A DNA stretch of 64,000 nt from Lachnospiraceae bacterium (GTDB lineage: Bacteria; Bacillota; Clostridia; Lachnospirales; Lachnospiraceae). How positions within the stretch are numbered: the stretch's first letter is position 1; the number at the start of each line of letters is the position of its first letter. The stretch is taken from the NCBI GenBank assembly GCA_022510745.1, contig JAFLSY010000001.1, forward strand, positions 235,042 to 299,041, read 5' to 3'. The translations under genes and the position numbers were made by a program. Positions 55,047-63,417 of the stretch are shown one piece after another. The notes beneath the pieces are model-generated. The model searched no databases. It was not told the DNA's origin and saw only the letters and a program-made list of their open reading frames with translations.

Positions 55047-56042
55047 ATGGGTAAAGATATTGGATTGAAAGGGGATGAAATCCTAAATTCTCGGTTTTAT
55101 GGTGTGGCTGGTGTTCGGGGCAGGCAATTGGTTGGTCTTAGAGATGATATAGCCCGTAAGACTCACCAGAACTGGCAAGTTGGAAATCAGACAGTGGATG
55201 CTCTAAACATGGCACTTGGCCTTAGTTTTAACACCATGTCGCAAAAACAGTCAATGGGGATAGTGCGAGAATACGTAGAGGGGGCTGTTAATTCAATTAA
55301 CCGTACAGCCCCTGAGGAAGTACAGGCATGGAGTGCATGGCTTAAGGAACCCAGTCGTTGGAACGCGCTAATGATGTATGAGATGAACGGTGATGAATGT
55401 CGCCGAGAAAGATGTTTGGACAAGGCGCTTAAAAATCCGGCATACTGTGTGCCAACTACGAAAGAGCGAAACTTAAAGATCGCATATATAGATATGCCCG
55501 GCAAAAGAATATATGCAGGCGACGAGAACCGTTATGATAATAGAGTCAACTGGATCAATAGCGGGTTGACATTTACGCTTTACTGGATGCAGGAAGGCCG
55601 CGGTACAGATGACAACAAAAACAAGCGAGGCATAGACGGAGAATGGACGGATGGAATGAAAGCCGCTCACAACCAAGTCATTGATGCTCCAAACGTGAAT
55701 ACAATTACTGAGGGTTATAATAAATTGAGACAGGAAAGTGCTGTATACTACGGTAATCCTGAAGCATTCAATCAATTAGTATCCAATGAGACACGGCATT
55801 GGCAGCAATTTTCACCGCCATATCGTTTTTTTCGTCTGACCAGTCTTATGGGAATGGACTTTTTTGTGAATAGGGGAAATATGGTGCGTTTTGCTCGGAA
55901 CGAGAATCAGCCCAATTACACGGGACATGCTGTAAACCGGGTAATAACAGATTCTGAATGGGCCCATGCAGAAGAAATGGGTTATCTTGCAGAAGGAAGG
56001 GTAATAAGGCATGACAATGATGACAGTTTCCACCTAGTCTAA
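55047..56042 (+). CDS. Unassigned 331-residue protein paired with a double-AAA ATPase
   Basis: Starts MGKDIGLKGDEILNSRFYGV and ends EGRVIRHDNDDSFHLV. It is soluble-looking, with no signal peptide or membrane helix, many Trp and Asn, and motifs such as EVQAWSAWLKEPSRWNALMM and RWxxALMMYEMNGDECRRER. I recognise no family. The ATG at 55047 is preceded by GAGGAGG; the TTG frame from 55011 is rejected. It ends 18 bases before the ATPase gene, so the two form an operon. Because the ATPase type normally works with contractile injection particles, this could be a substrate, cargo or adaptor, which is inference. Confidence 0.7.
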   Translation: MGKDIGLKGDEILNSRFYGVAGVRGRQLVGLRDDIARKTHQNWQVGNQTVDALNMALGLSFNTMSQKQSMGIVREYVEGAVNSINRTAPEEVQAWSAWLKEPSRWNALMMYEMNGDECRRERCLDKALKNPAYCVPTTKERNLKIAYIDMPGKRIYAGDENRYDNRVNWINSGLTFTLYWMQEGRGTDDNKNKRGIDGEWTDGMKAAHNQVIDAPNVNTITEGYNKLRQESAVYYGNPEAFNQLVSNETRHWQQFSPPYRFFRLTSLMGMDFFVNRGNMVRFARNENQPNYTGHAVNRVITDSEWAHAEEMGYLAEGRVIRHDNDDSFHLV

Positions 56043-56060
56043 ACTTTATAAAGGAGGATT

Positions 56061-58100
56061 ATGATGCGTGTACGTGCCGGAATCGGCGCACTGAAACTGC
56101 GCCGTTATATGATGATACAGCAGGTAAATGACGAAGTTTTTCAGCGTTTTGGAAAGCTTATGCCACCGGACGGTGACTTGGCGGAAATCGATGAACGGAT
56201 CAGCCGCATGGAATTTCAGATTGACACTGCTGAATATCCTGAGTCAATCAGATGGCGCATTGAGCGCATTCTCAGTACATGCCACCCTAATCCGGTAGCA
56301 TGTACTGCTATTGAACTGGCCTGTCTGCAATATATGGATGCAGCTGCTGACGAACTGCTAAGATTATTATTTCCCGGTCATAAGCACGGGATCCGACTGT
56401 TGGAAGCGCTAAAGATCACCTATCCAGAGGAGGAATATATCGACCATATGCCGGAGTTGGTGGAATGTACGGAAATCCTGCCGCTCTTTCTGCATATTGA
56501 TGTTCCGAGTTTGGAACTTCTTTTCGTCGAATACCGGGCGGAGTCCGCCCTGGCGGCATTCCTTTCAGGCGGCCATTGGGTTCCCCCTCTGCTGCAGGAT
56601 TGTTTTAAGCTTATTCTGCCGGAATTTGCTGTTGCCCCACTTGTTTTAAATCAGGAGACGGTATCCGAAATCACCGATTATATCCGGCGTTTTTTTGCTA
56701 TGCCGGATACCCGTCTCTTCCCTGTGATCCAACTGACCGGTTCTGCCCTGACCGGCAAACGTTTTATTGTCCGCCACTGTGCCAAAGATCTGGGGATGCA
56801 TCTGATCTTAATTCGATTTCATCAGTTTATGGACTGTGGTGACGGTGATTTCATACTGAAAAGGGAAATGCTTATCCGTCAGGCGGCCCTCTATGGGGCG
56901 GCTGTTTGTCTGACGGATGTCTCATTTGCCAATCCGCTTTTTCGCGACCGTTTTATACAGCTTGTCAGAAAATGGCCGCTTTGCAATCCTTTTTTCATTA
57001 CTGCAACAGAGCATATCAATCTGGTAAATAACCTGAAAAATCCTGTTCTCAGTATTTTCATGAAAAAGCCCGATTCTATGGATAATCTCACACTTTGGCA
57101 GGAAATGGCAAAGATTTATCTTCCGGACAGGGATTTTAATGCTTTAGAGGCGGCTGATAAACTTCCTCTGCCAGCCGGACTGGTGAAACGGGCAGTCGAG
57201 GCCATTGCCCTGTCTCCGGAAAAATATGTTACAATTTCTGATATCTCAAGGCTTTGTTATTCGATGATTGAGACAGAATCGGTTCCTTCCCTTAAAAGGG
57301 TAGAGACCTCGTATACGATGGATCAGCTCAAACTGAACAAAACATTAAAGGATACTATTCAGGCTATTTGTGACCGGATACTCAATCGTATGCAGGTTTT
57401 CGATATCTGGGAAATGCACCGGCTCTATCCGTATGGGCGCTGTATCTCTGTATTATTTACCGGACCTCCGGGAACGGGTAAAACAATGGCCGCTTCTGTG
57501 ATTGCCAATACTGTTAATATGGAGCTCTATCGGGTGGATTTATCCCAGCTCCTTGACAGGTATGTGGGGGAAACCGAAAAGCGCCTTGAAAAAGTTTTTG
57601 CTCATGGGGAGCGGAGCAACTGCATTTTATTCTTTGACGAAGCCGATGCGATCTTCGGGAAACGCAGTGTAGTGAGTGATTCCAATGACCGTTACGCAAA
57701 TGCGCAGGTCTCCTTTTTACTGCAGCGTATTGAAGAGTACGACGGTATCGTGATCATGGCCTCTAACTATCGTGATAATATAGACAGCGCCTTTACACGA
57801 AGAATCGGTTACATATTGGATTTTACAATCCCGGACCAGTCAATCAGGAAAGAAATTTGGCAGTCCCTGTTTATCGATACAATGGAATATGAAGAGATCG
57901 ATTTCGATTATTTGTCTGAGCATTTTGAAATCAGCGGCGCCATGATCAAAAATATTGTTTTAAAAGCTGCCTTTTTGGCTGTTAACCAAAAGCAGCCCAT
58001 ATCCATGGAACATATCTGTATGGCTCTGATTCAGGAGTACAGTAAAATAGGTATACCGCTTCGCAAAGAAGAATTGGGAGAGTATGGATACCTTTTGTAA
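56061..58100 (+). CDS. Double AAA ATPase of the contractile-injection-system type
   Basis: A 679-residue ATPase. An N-terminal helical part (about 1-200) is followed by a degenerate AAA module, where the Walker A is SALTGKR (near 230) without the usual pattern. A full AAA module follows: GPPGTGKT at 468-475, RVDLSQLLDRYVGETEKRLE, Walker B ILFFDEADAIFGKR with D526/E527, the NDRYANAQVSFLLQRIEEYD stretch and the arginine-finger region AFTRRIGYILDF. The tandem layout and GKR(S)-NDRYAN motifs match ATPases seen with extracellular contractile injection systems (Afp15-like). No sheath, tube or baseplate gene lies in this window. Confidence 0.82.
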   Translation: MMRVRAGIGALKLRRYMMIQQVNDEVFQRFGKLMPPDGDLAEIDERISRMEFQIDTAEYPESIRWRIERILSTCHPNPVACTAIELACLQYMDAAADELLRLLFPGHKHGIRLLEALKITYPEEEYIDHMPELVECTEILPLFLHIDVPSLELLFVEYRAESALAAFLSGGHWVPPLLQDCFKLILPEFAVAPLVLNQETVSEITDYIRRFFAMPDTRLFPVIQLTGSALTGKRFIVRHCAKDLGMHLILIRFHQFMDCGDGDFILKREMLIRQAALYGAAVCLTDVSFANPLFRDRFIQLVRKWPLCNPFFITATEHINLVNNLKNPVLSIFMKKPDSMDNLTLWQEMAKIYLPDRDFNALEAADKLPLPAGLVKRAVEAIALSPEKYVTISDISRLCYSMIETESVPSLKRVETSYTMDQLKLNKTLKDTIQAICDRILNRMQVFDIWEMHRLYPYGRCISVLFTGPPGTGKTMAASVIANTVNMELYRVDLSQLLDRYVGETEKRLEKVFAHGERSNCILFFDEADAIFGKRSVVSDSNDRYANAQVSFLLQRIEEYDGIVIMASNYRDNIDSAFTRRIGYILDFTIPDQSIRKEIWQSLFIDTMEYEEIDFDYLSEHFEISGAMIKNIVLKAAFLAVNQKQPISMEHICMALIQEYSKIGIPLRKEELGEYGYLL

Positions 58101-58153
58101 CGTTTTTTGATTTTCTGACTCTAACAGTCAGAAAGGGAGGCAAATAACACCGG

Positions 58154-58495
58154 ATGGCTGCATTTCAGGATATTTATCGAGAATATGGAAAACCGCTATA
58201 TCGCTTCCTTCTAAAGCTCACCGGCAGCAGGGATCAGGCAGAGGAACTGCTGCAGGAGACCTTCTACCAAGCCTTTTTGCATATTGAACGCTTCGAGGGA
58301 AGATGCAGTGTCTATACATGGCTCTGCCAGATCGGTAAGAATGCCTGGCTGAAAGAATGTAAAAGACGAAAGCGCTTTGATGAGCGGGCATGGGAGGTAT
58401 TAGAGTTTGCGGATGAAAATGCACCGCCGGAGGAGACTGCTATCAGACAGGAGGAGCACTTAGCCGGGTGCGAAAGGTGCCGCCGATACTTTTAG
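58154..58495 (+). pseudogene. Sigma factor cut after region 2 and joined to an anti-sigma zinc finger
   Basis: The first about 85 residues are a normal ECF sigma region 2 (FLLKLTGSRDQAEELLQETF, YTWLCQIGKNAWLKECKRRK). Region 4, needed for -35 recognition, is missing. The frame instead runs into HLAGCERCRRYF, the HxxxCxxC end of a zinc-binding anti-sigma domain, and stops. I infer one internal deletion that fused sigma to anti-sigma. The product cannot work as an ordinary sigma factor. Confidence 0.75.
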
Positions 58496-59166
58496 TCTTG
58501 GCCGTACCCGGGATGATGATAGCCAATGAGGTCAGGGGAGAAGGCGTCAGTTTTTCTAATTTGGACGATATCTGGTATTGCAGAAAATTCTTTAAACTGA
58601 TAGCAGACGGAGAGTATGAGAAAGCGGCGGGAATGCTTGATTTTTCCAGAGAGTATCGGGCTGTGCGGGAGTTTCTTTCGGGAGAATTACCGGGTGCGGT
58701 AGTGACAGAGGAAAAACGTGAAATATTTCTGGAGTTTTATGGGGATGTGCTGAATATGACCCAAGAGGAATTTGTAGAGCAGGAGCAGCAGAAGATAGCG
58801 GATTATCTGCGGGAGAACCAAGGGACATTCCTGCTTAGCAGCTTTAGACTGTATGAGGCTTACAGAATGGGCTCCGGCTGGGAGATCGGCTACGAAATTG
58901 TGGAGAGCGTGAAGAATCCGGACAAGGTTGGAGCGGAATATATCAGTTACAGACTATTATTTGTAAAAAATGATGAAGGACTGGTTTTTACATCCGGTTC
59001 CATGCCTATCAGGGGCTTCTTAGACCTGAATGACGAGGGCAGGCCGGTCTACGACAGCTGGGGAAATCCGGTCAGATTATGGGAGCCGGAAGAAGAACTG
59101 GTTTTATATGGCGCTTTTCATGTACAGGGGAATCATTTGAGCAGACGGGTCAATGGATTGGAGTGA
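58468..59166 (+). CDS. C-terminal part of the anti-sigma-like protein
   Basis: A 232-residue frame from GTG 58468, overlapping the truncated sigma frame by 28 bases. It begins with a short hydrophobic stretch (VPPILLVLAVPGMMIANEV) and continues with a soluble domain of unknown family: GVSFSNLDDIWYCRKFFKLI, ADGEYEKAAGMLDF, then a beta-rich end. In related operons this is the extracellular part of a membrane anti-sigma factor. The frame change at its start shows that the zinc finger and this domain are now separated. Whether it is translated is uncertain. Confidence 0.55.
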   Translation: MRKVPPILLVLAVPGMMIANEVRGEGVSFSNLDDIWYCRKFFKLIADGEYEKAAGMLDFSREYRAVREFLSGELPGAVVTEEKREIFLEFYGDVLNMTQEEFVEQEQQKIADYLRENQGTFLLSSFRLYEAYRMGSGWEIGYEIVESVKNPDKVGAEYISYRLLFVKNDEGLVFTSGSMPIRGFLDLNDEGRPVYDSWGNPVRLWEPEEELVLYGAFHVQGNHLSRRVNGLE

Positions 59167-59171
59167 AAAGG

Positions 59172-59205
59172 AAAACTTCCCGCACCGGTCGGTGTGGGAA
59201 GTTTT
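59172..59205. terminator. Bidirectional terminator
   Basis: Perfect-looking stem AAAACTTCCCGCACCG/CGGTGTGGGAAGTTTT with one G-U pair, between the anti-sigma remnant and the convergent ybjQ-like gene; A and T runs flank it on both sides. Confidence 0.9.
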
Positions 59206-59215
59206 ATCACATATA

Positions 59216-59530
59216 TCAGTTCGTGAATTTCACGGCAGTGCCGTAAGCGATGACTTCCGCCGCACCCTGCATTACAGCAGAGGAAGCGTAACGGATATTG
59301 ACAATGGCGTCCGCACCCAATGATTCCGCCTCCGCTACCATACGCTTTGTCGCCAGTGCTCTGGCTTCATTCATCATTTCCGTATAAGCTTTCAGCTCGC
59401 CGCCCACGAGAGTCTTAAAACTTTGCGTGATATCCCTGCCGATGTTTTTGGACTGGATCGTGCTGCCTTTCACCATACCTAACATTTCCAATTCTTTGCC
59501 ACTGATGTAATCAGTATTTACTAAGATCAT
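59216..59530 (-). CDS. YbjQ-family (UPF0145) protein
   Basis: A 104-residue YbjQ/UPF0145 protein: ILVNTDYISGKELEMLGMVK, NIGRDITQSFKTLVGGELKA, ATKRMVAEAESLGADAIVNI and AEVIAYGTAVKF. The fold is a small oligomeric heavy-metal-associated-like domain of unknown role. The ATG at 59530 is chosen because the AGGAGGG site precedes it; GTG at 59539 overlaps that site. It overlaps the upstream small membrane protein gene by 20 bases. Confidence 0.9.
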   Translation of the reverse strand: MILVNTDYISGKELEMLGMVKGSTIQSKNIGRDITQSFKTLVGGELKAYTEMMNEARALATKRMVAEAESLGADAIVNIRYASSAVMQGAAEVIAYGTAVKFTN

Positions 59531-59735
59531 CTTCTTCACCCTCCTTGATTTCCTTTATTCTTTGAATGCATACACATATCATGACCACCGCAAGAGCGAT
59601 GGGAATGATTCCCAAAAAGAACGTCCATATACCGAATGGAAATGTCATCACTATAGTAAAATAAAAGATATAGTATAAAACAAAAAGTACTGTGATAATG
59701 ATCGGTGCGATCATTTTGTTTCTATGTTCTTTCAT
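59511..59735 (-). CDS. Small two-helix membrane protein
   Basis: A 74-residue protein with two hydrophobic helices (IIITVLFVLYYIFYFTIVM; FFLGIIPIALAVVMICVCI) and an acidic tail (EIKEGEEDDLSKY). It is the first gene of a two-gene unit with the YbjQ-family protein and has AAGGAGA before its ATG. Function unknown; it may anchor or regulate its partner. Confidence 0.75.
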   Translation of the reverse strand: MKEHRNKMIAPIIITVLFVLYYIFYFTIVMTFPFGIWTFFLGIIPIALAVVMICVCIQRIKEIKEGEEDDLSKY

Positions 59736-59820
59736 ACCAACTCTCCTTAATGCAGGATGCAGTTCATGTCTTTCTTATTCTAGCAGAAATCCTCCTTTTT
59801 GAACAGTCCTTTTAGGCTTG

Positions 59821-59878
59821 TTGAAAATTTGCAACAAGTTGAAATTTTCAACAAGTTGAAATTTTCAATAAGTTGAAA
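59821..59878 (+). repeat. Tandem 17-bp palindromic repeats over a promoter
   Basis: Units at 59821-59838 (18 bp), 59839-59855 and 59856-59872, plus a partial at 59873. The repeated unit is TTGAAATTTTCAACAAG, whose first 13 bases are close to self-complementary. The last partial unit supplies the -35 box of the downstream promoter. Confidence 0.85.
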
Positions 59879-59901
59879 AGAAAAAAATGCCATGATATAA
59901 T
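59873..59901 (+). promoter_or_regulatory. Promoter of the CapA-like lipoprotein gene
   Basis: TTGAAA at 59873-59878, 17 bp, TATAAT at 59896-59901. Its -35 box is the next unit of the upstream repeat series, so a protein binding the repeats would block or recruit polymerase. Confidence 0.7.
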
Positions 59902-59993
59902 GAGCGCAAGTGAGCCAGAGGGAGCTTGCTCACTCTTGGCGAACGGCGAATGCCGATCACAAGCTATGCTTGTGATATAATGAGCGCAAGTGA
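59893..59993 (+). repeat. 22-bp direct repeat around a hairpin-rich leader
   Basis: TGATATAATGAGCGCAAGTG plus AG occurs at 59893-59914 and again at 59972-59993. The 57 bases between hold GTGAGC/GCTCAC, GGC/GCC and a perfect 9-bp stem ATCACAAGC/GCTTGTGAT (59956-59976). The second copy carries TATAAT but no good -35 box. Confidence 0.8.
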
Positions 59994-60010
59994 GGGGGAT
60001 AAGAGGGCAG

Positions 60011-61498
60011 ATGAAAGTTCATATGAGAAGCAGGACAATTTACTTTACATTATTTACAGTTCTTTCGTTAGTCATTGGTGCATGTGGAAGCCCTCTGAAT
60101 GAAAAGGAAGCTCCGCTGCAGGAAGTCTTGGCAGAGGCGGAAATAACCGAAGCGGAAATAACCGAAGCAGAAATAACAGAAGCGGAAACAACAGAAGCGG
60201 AATTGCCAAAGGACAGTGCGGTACAAGACAGTCTGGCGCGGGCGGGCCGGGAACTTCAGAATCTCTGGCAGGAGCAAAGGCGGTCGGAATTTGCTGCTGC
60301 CCTTATAGAAAAGCTTCCGGCAGAGACAAGCAGGGAGGAAAAAGCGGCTTTTGTGGAATGGCTGCTTGATACATATGGATACGAGCAGCTTAAGACAATT
60401 GACTTCTCAGAGGATATTAACAGGCAACTCTATGATGTGACAGGGGCCTCTTTGCATGTCCTGTGGGATACCAGTCTGGGGTATTTGGAGGACGAAGAGA
60501 CAGCTGCGGCCCATTCTATTTATTTGAGAGATACGGAGGGGACCGTTGTAGATCTGGCATTTGCCGGGGATATCTGTCTTACGGAAGACGGATATGTCAT
60601 AGACCACTATGATGCAGTGGGAGACGATATCAATTTGTGCTTGTCAAAGGAGATTATGGACAGGCTAAACGAGGCGGATATCAGCATGATAAATCATGAA
60701 TATCCGGTCAGTACAAGGGGGACGGCACTTAAGGGAAAATATTATACTTTTCGGGCAAATCCCGAAAGAGAGATTATCTTACAGCAAATGGGCATTGATA
60801 TTGTGTCGTTAGCCAATAATCATATCTACGATTTTGGCGCCGATGCCTTTTATGATACTTTAGAGGTCCTCAAGGAGGCTGATTTACCCTACGTGGGTGC
60901 CGGAGCAGATATAGAGGAGGCATCCAGACCGGTATATTTTATCGTGGGTGGCATAAAAATCGGTTTTGTGTCGGCAAATCGTTCGGAAAAGATTATTTAT
61001 ACACCGGAGGCGGGAGAAAATTCACCGGGTGTGGTAAGAATGTACGATACCGCAATGATGAACGATATCATTAAAGACGCTTCCGGGCAATGTGATTATC
61101 TGATTGCCTATGTCCATTGGGGAACGGAGGATTCCAAGTATTTTGAATCATACCAGACCGCCATAGCACGGGAATTCTTTGATTCAGGCGCCGATGCCAT
61201 TATCGGCTCGCATCCCCATGTACTGCAGGGAATCGGTTACGTGGATGGAAAGCCGGTGGTATACAGTCTGGGTGACTTTTGGTTCAACAGGGAGACAAAA
61301 TATACTGCCATAGTAAATCTGGAGGTGACAATAGACGGCATATCAGAGTTGTCGGTACTTCCCTGCATACAGGAGGGATACGAGACGCATTATATCGGCG
61401 ACGCATTAGGGCAGGAGGCTTTTTATGAATATCTTAGGACACTTTCTCCGGAGGCGGAAATCGATGATGATGGAATCATAACGGACAGGCAGCCGTAA
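60011..61498 (+). CDS. CapA-family lipoprotein
   Basis: A 495-residue lipoprotein. Signal with lipobox LVIGAC near residue 26-31. A Glu/Ala/Ile/Thr repeat linker (about 42-65) follows, then a helical part. The CapA/PgsA metallophosphatase-like domain runs from about 175: DLAFAGDICLTEDGYVID, MINHEYPVSTRG, FRANPE, IVSLANNHIYDFGADAF, AYVHWGTE and IIGSHPHVLQGIGYVDGKPV, with YSLGDFWFNR. Relatives are linked to poly-gamma-glutamate capsule, but no pgsBC genes are near. I start at ATG 60011; 60023 is possible. Confidence 0.88.
   Translation: MKVHMRSRTIYFTLFTVLSLVIGACGSPLNEKEAPLQEVLAEAEITEAEITEAEITEAETTEAELPKDSAVQDSLARAGRELQNLWQEQRRSEFAAALIEKLPAETSREEKAAFVEWLLDTYGYEQLKTIDFSEDINRQLYDVTGASLHVLWDTSLGYLEDEETAAAHSIYLRDTEGTVVDLAFAGDICLTEDGYVIDHYDAVGDDINLCLSKEIMDRLNEADISMINHEYPVSTRGTALKGKYYTFRANPEREIILQQMGIDIVSLANNHIYDFGADAFYDTLEVLKEADLPYVGAGADIEEASRPVYFIVGGIKIGFVSANRSEKIIYTPEAGENSPGVVRMYDTAMMNDIIKDASGQCDYLIAYVHWGTEDSKYFESYQTAIAREFFDSGADAIIGSHPHVLQGIGYVDGKPVVYSLGDFWFNRETKYTAIVNLEVTIDGISELSVLPCIQEGYETHYIGDALGQEAFYEYLRTLSPEAEIDDDGIITDRQP
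60134..60205 (+). repeat. 15-bp tandem repeats in the lipoprotein linker
   Basis: Four full units and a partial one of GAAGCGGAAATAACC (EAEIT), starting at 60134, 60149, 60164, 60179 and 60194, with point differences. The in-frame period can change linker length without breaking the gene. Confidence 0.9.
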
Positions 61499-61588
61499 AT
61501 ATTTAAACATTAACAACAGAAATAAAGTTGCTTCCATCTTTTTCTTGTTGTATAATAAAAATAGTATTATGCGGAGAGGTTTTGTACT

Positions 61589-63343
61589 ATGGGGAAAGTA
61601 CCGAATAGTTTTGCTACAATAGATTCAGAGATGTTGTTGAAAACCGAGGATGAGGCCCTGCGTAAGTTTTTCGGTCAGGATACACAGCATATGTTCACCT
61701 CTTTTATCAGCTGTATTCATCCCGAGGATGAAGAGATGTTTCGCAGCGCCGTGGAAGAGATGAAGACCAAAGCCATGCCCCAGAACGTGGTTATGGTAAG
61801 GCTGGTTTGCGGTAATGGAAATTATTATTGGGCGGTCATTACACTGTCCTATAAACCTCTGGCGTTGAACGGCGAAGATATTTACTATCTGCATTTTACG
61901 GACCCAAATGATGATGCGAAGCAAAAGTTGGAGGAGAGCAAAAACGAATACAGTGTGTTTTTGGATTTGATGAACGGTATTTTGTTTTCCTATGAGATTG
62001 CCACTAAGCAGGTCTCTGTTTTTATGCGTAACGGCGGGCAGCAGCTTACATTATTTTCCGGTCCCTTAGAAAAATGGAAAGAAAATATGCTTGGGAAGGT
62101 GGATAAAGAATATGAGACGGCACTTTCCGGGCTCTGCAGGGACCTGGAGATGAAGCGTACCAATTTCACCTACAATATCAGGACAAGCAGTTTTTCCTAT
62201 GACAATAAGATGGAACAGTGCACCTTTAAGGCACAGTTGGTCTCCGGACATGGCGGAGAGAAGATATTAGGCTGCATTACTTCTATAAAAAACAGTTCAT
62301 CGGAACAACACAATCCGGAATATGTCAGGGATACCGGCATTCCGGTCCTCAATAAAAAATCAATTACGGATTATGCCAAACGTGCTATGACCATGAGCGG
62401 CAACAAAGTCTGTCTGGTCATCCTTGATCTGGACAATTTCAAGACCGTCAATGACACGATGGGGCACATGGTCGGTGACGAAGTATTGCTGCGTACCGCC
62501 GAGATCATTAAATCGGCGCTGGGAGACCGCGGTATTCTGGGACGTATCGGCGGAGACGAAATGATGATTGTCTTTCCGCAGGTCGAAAGTGAAACGGAGC
62601 TTCGGAATACGATGCGTACCATCCGTACCAATATTGAATGGGAATACAAAGACAAATACGATGGCGTGCAGGTGACCTGTTCCATGGGCGCTGCCGTTTA
62701 TCCCGACAACGGCGACAGCTATGATGAAATCTTCTCTCTTGCGGATAAAATGCTCTATATTGCTAAGAGCAAGGGTAAGAACCGCTACGTTATTTTTGTG
62801 CCGGAGATTCACAGCGCCGTTCTCAATCCGGACCAAAAGACTACGGGGGATATCCTGCAGAAAGTGCAGGGAGACAGGAGCGGTGTCATGCAGCAGCTGG
62901 TGGAGCAGTTTTTGATGCGCCGCACGATGACTTTTGAGCAGATGATCACCTCTGTGGGTAACTGCTTTAATCTGGATGAGATCGTGGCGGTCATCGGAGA
63001 GCGTTTTGCCAATAGCAGCATCAGTATCTGGAGTCGCAAAGGTTATCGGGACGGTATACGGGATTCTGTATATTCTGCCCCCGAACCAGGATTTTTGGGC
63101 AGCTTTGATGATAATAATACATTGGTCATCCATGCTATCGCCAGTTTGGAAAGTAAGACAGCGACCCTCTACAAAAAACTAAAAGAGAGCGGCGTAGAAT
63201 CTGTTTTCTTTTACAAGTTTTCAAAAACAAGCAAACTAAACGGTTATCTGCTATTTGCCAAGGCATCGAGACGGCAGATGTGGTCTGAAGAAGACAAGGT
63301 ACTGTTAGCTATTGTGGGCAAAATTGTGGAACAGTCGATGTAA
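61589..63343 (+). CDS. GGDEF-domain protein with PAS- and GAF-like flanks
   Basis: A 584-residue cytoplasmic protein. The N-terminal about 115 residues look like a PAS sensor (FISCIHPEDEEMFRSAVEEM, GNYYWAVITLSYKPL). A second sensor-like part reaches about 250, then comes the GGDEF domain (VCLVILDLDNFKTVNDTMGH; active site GGDEM at 321-325, Met in place of Phe). The last about 170 residues resemble a GAF domain. It probably makes c-di-GMP. An AGAGG site precedes the ATG. Confidence 0.88.
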   Translation: MGKVPNSFATIDSEMLLKTEDEALRKFFGQDTQHMFTSFISCIHPEDEEMFRSAVEEMKTKAMPQNVVMVRLVCGNGNYYWAVITLSYKPLALNGEDIYYLHFTDPNDDAKQKLEESKNEYSVFLDLMNGILFSYEIATKQVSVFMRNGGQQLTLFSGPLEKWKENMLGKVDKEYETALSGLCRDLEMKRTNFTYNIRTSSFSYDNKMEQCTFKAQLVSGHGGEKILGCITSIKNSSSEQHNPEYVRDTGIPVLNKKSITDYAKRAMTMSGNKVCLVILDLDNFKTVNDTMGHMVGDEVLLRTAEIIKSALGDRGILGRIGGDEMMIVFPQVESETELRNTMRTIRTNIEWEYKDKYDGVQVTCSMGAAVYPDNGDSYDEIFSLADKMLYIAKSKGKNRYVIFVPEIHSAVLNPDQKTTGDILQKVQGDRSGVMQQLVEQFLMRRTMTFEQMITSVGNCFNLDEIVAVIGERFANSSISIWSRKGYRDGIRDSVYSAPEPGFLGSFDDNNTLVIHAIASLESKTATLYKKLKESGVESVFFYKFSKTSKLNGYLLFAKASRRQMWSEEDKVLLAIVGKIVEQSM

Positions 63344-63361
63344 TAGATAAGCAACGAAGAA

Positions 63362-63396
63362 AAAGGTGGGGTTCTTTGGAATCTCACCTTCCTTTT
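63362..63396 (+). terminator. Likely terminator
   Basis: AAGGTGGGGTTC pairs with GAATCTCACCTT (two G-U-type pairs), followed by CCTTTTC. It lies between the GGDEF gene and the oxidoreductase. Confidence 0.6.
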
Positions 63397-63417
63397 CATA
63401 TTCATAGGAGGATTTTC

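Noticed and set aside
62360..63133. 257-codon minus-strand frame in the GGDEF gene
   Set aside because: Antisense to conserved GGDEF and GAF-like coding sequence.
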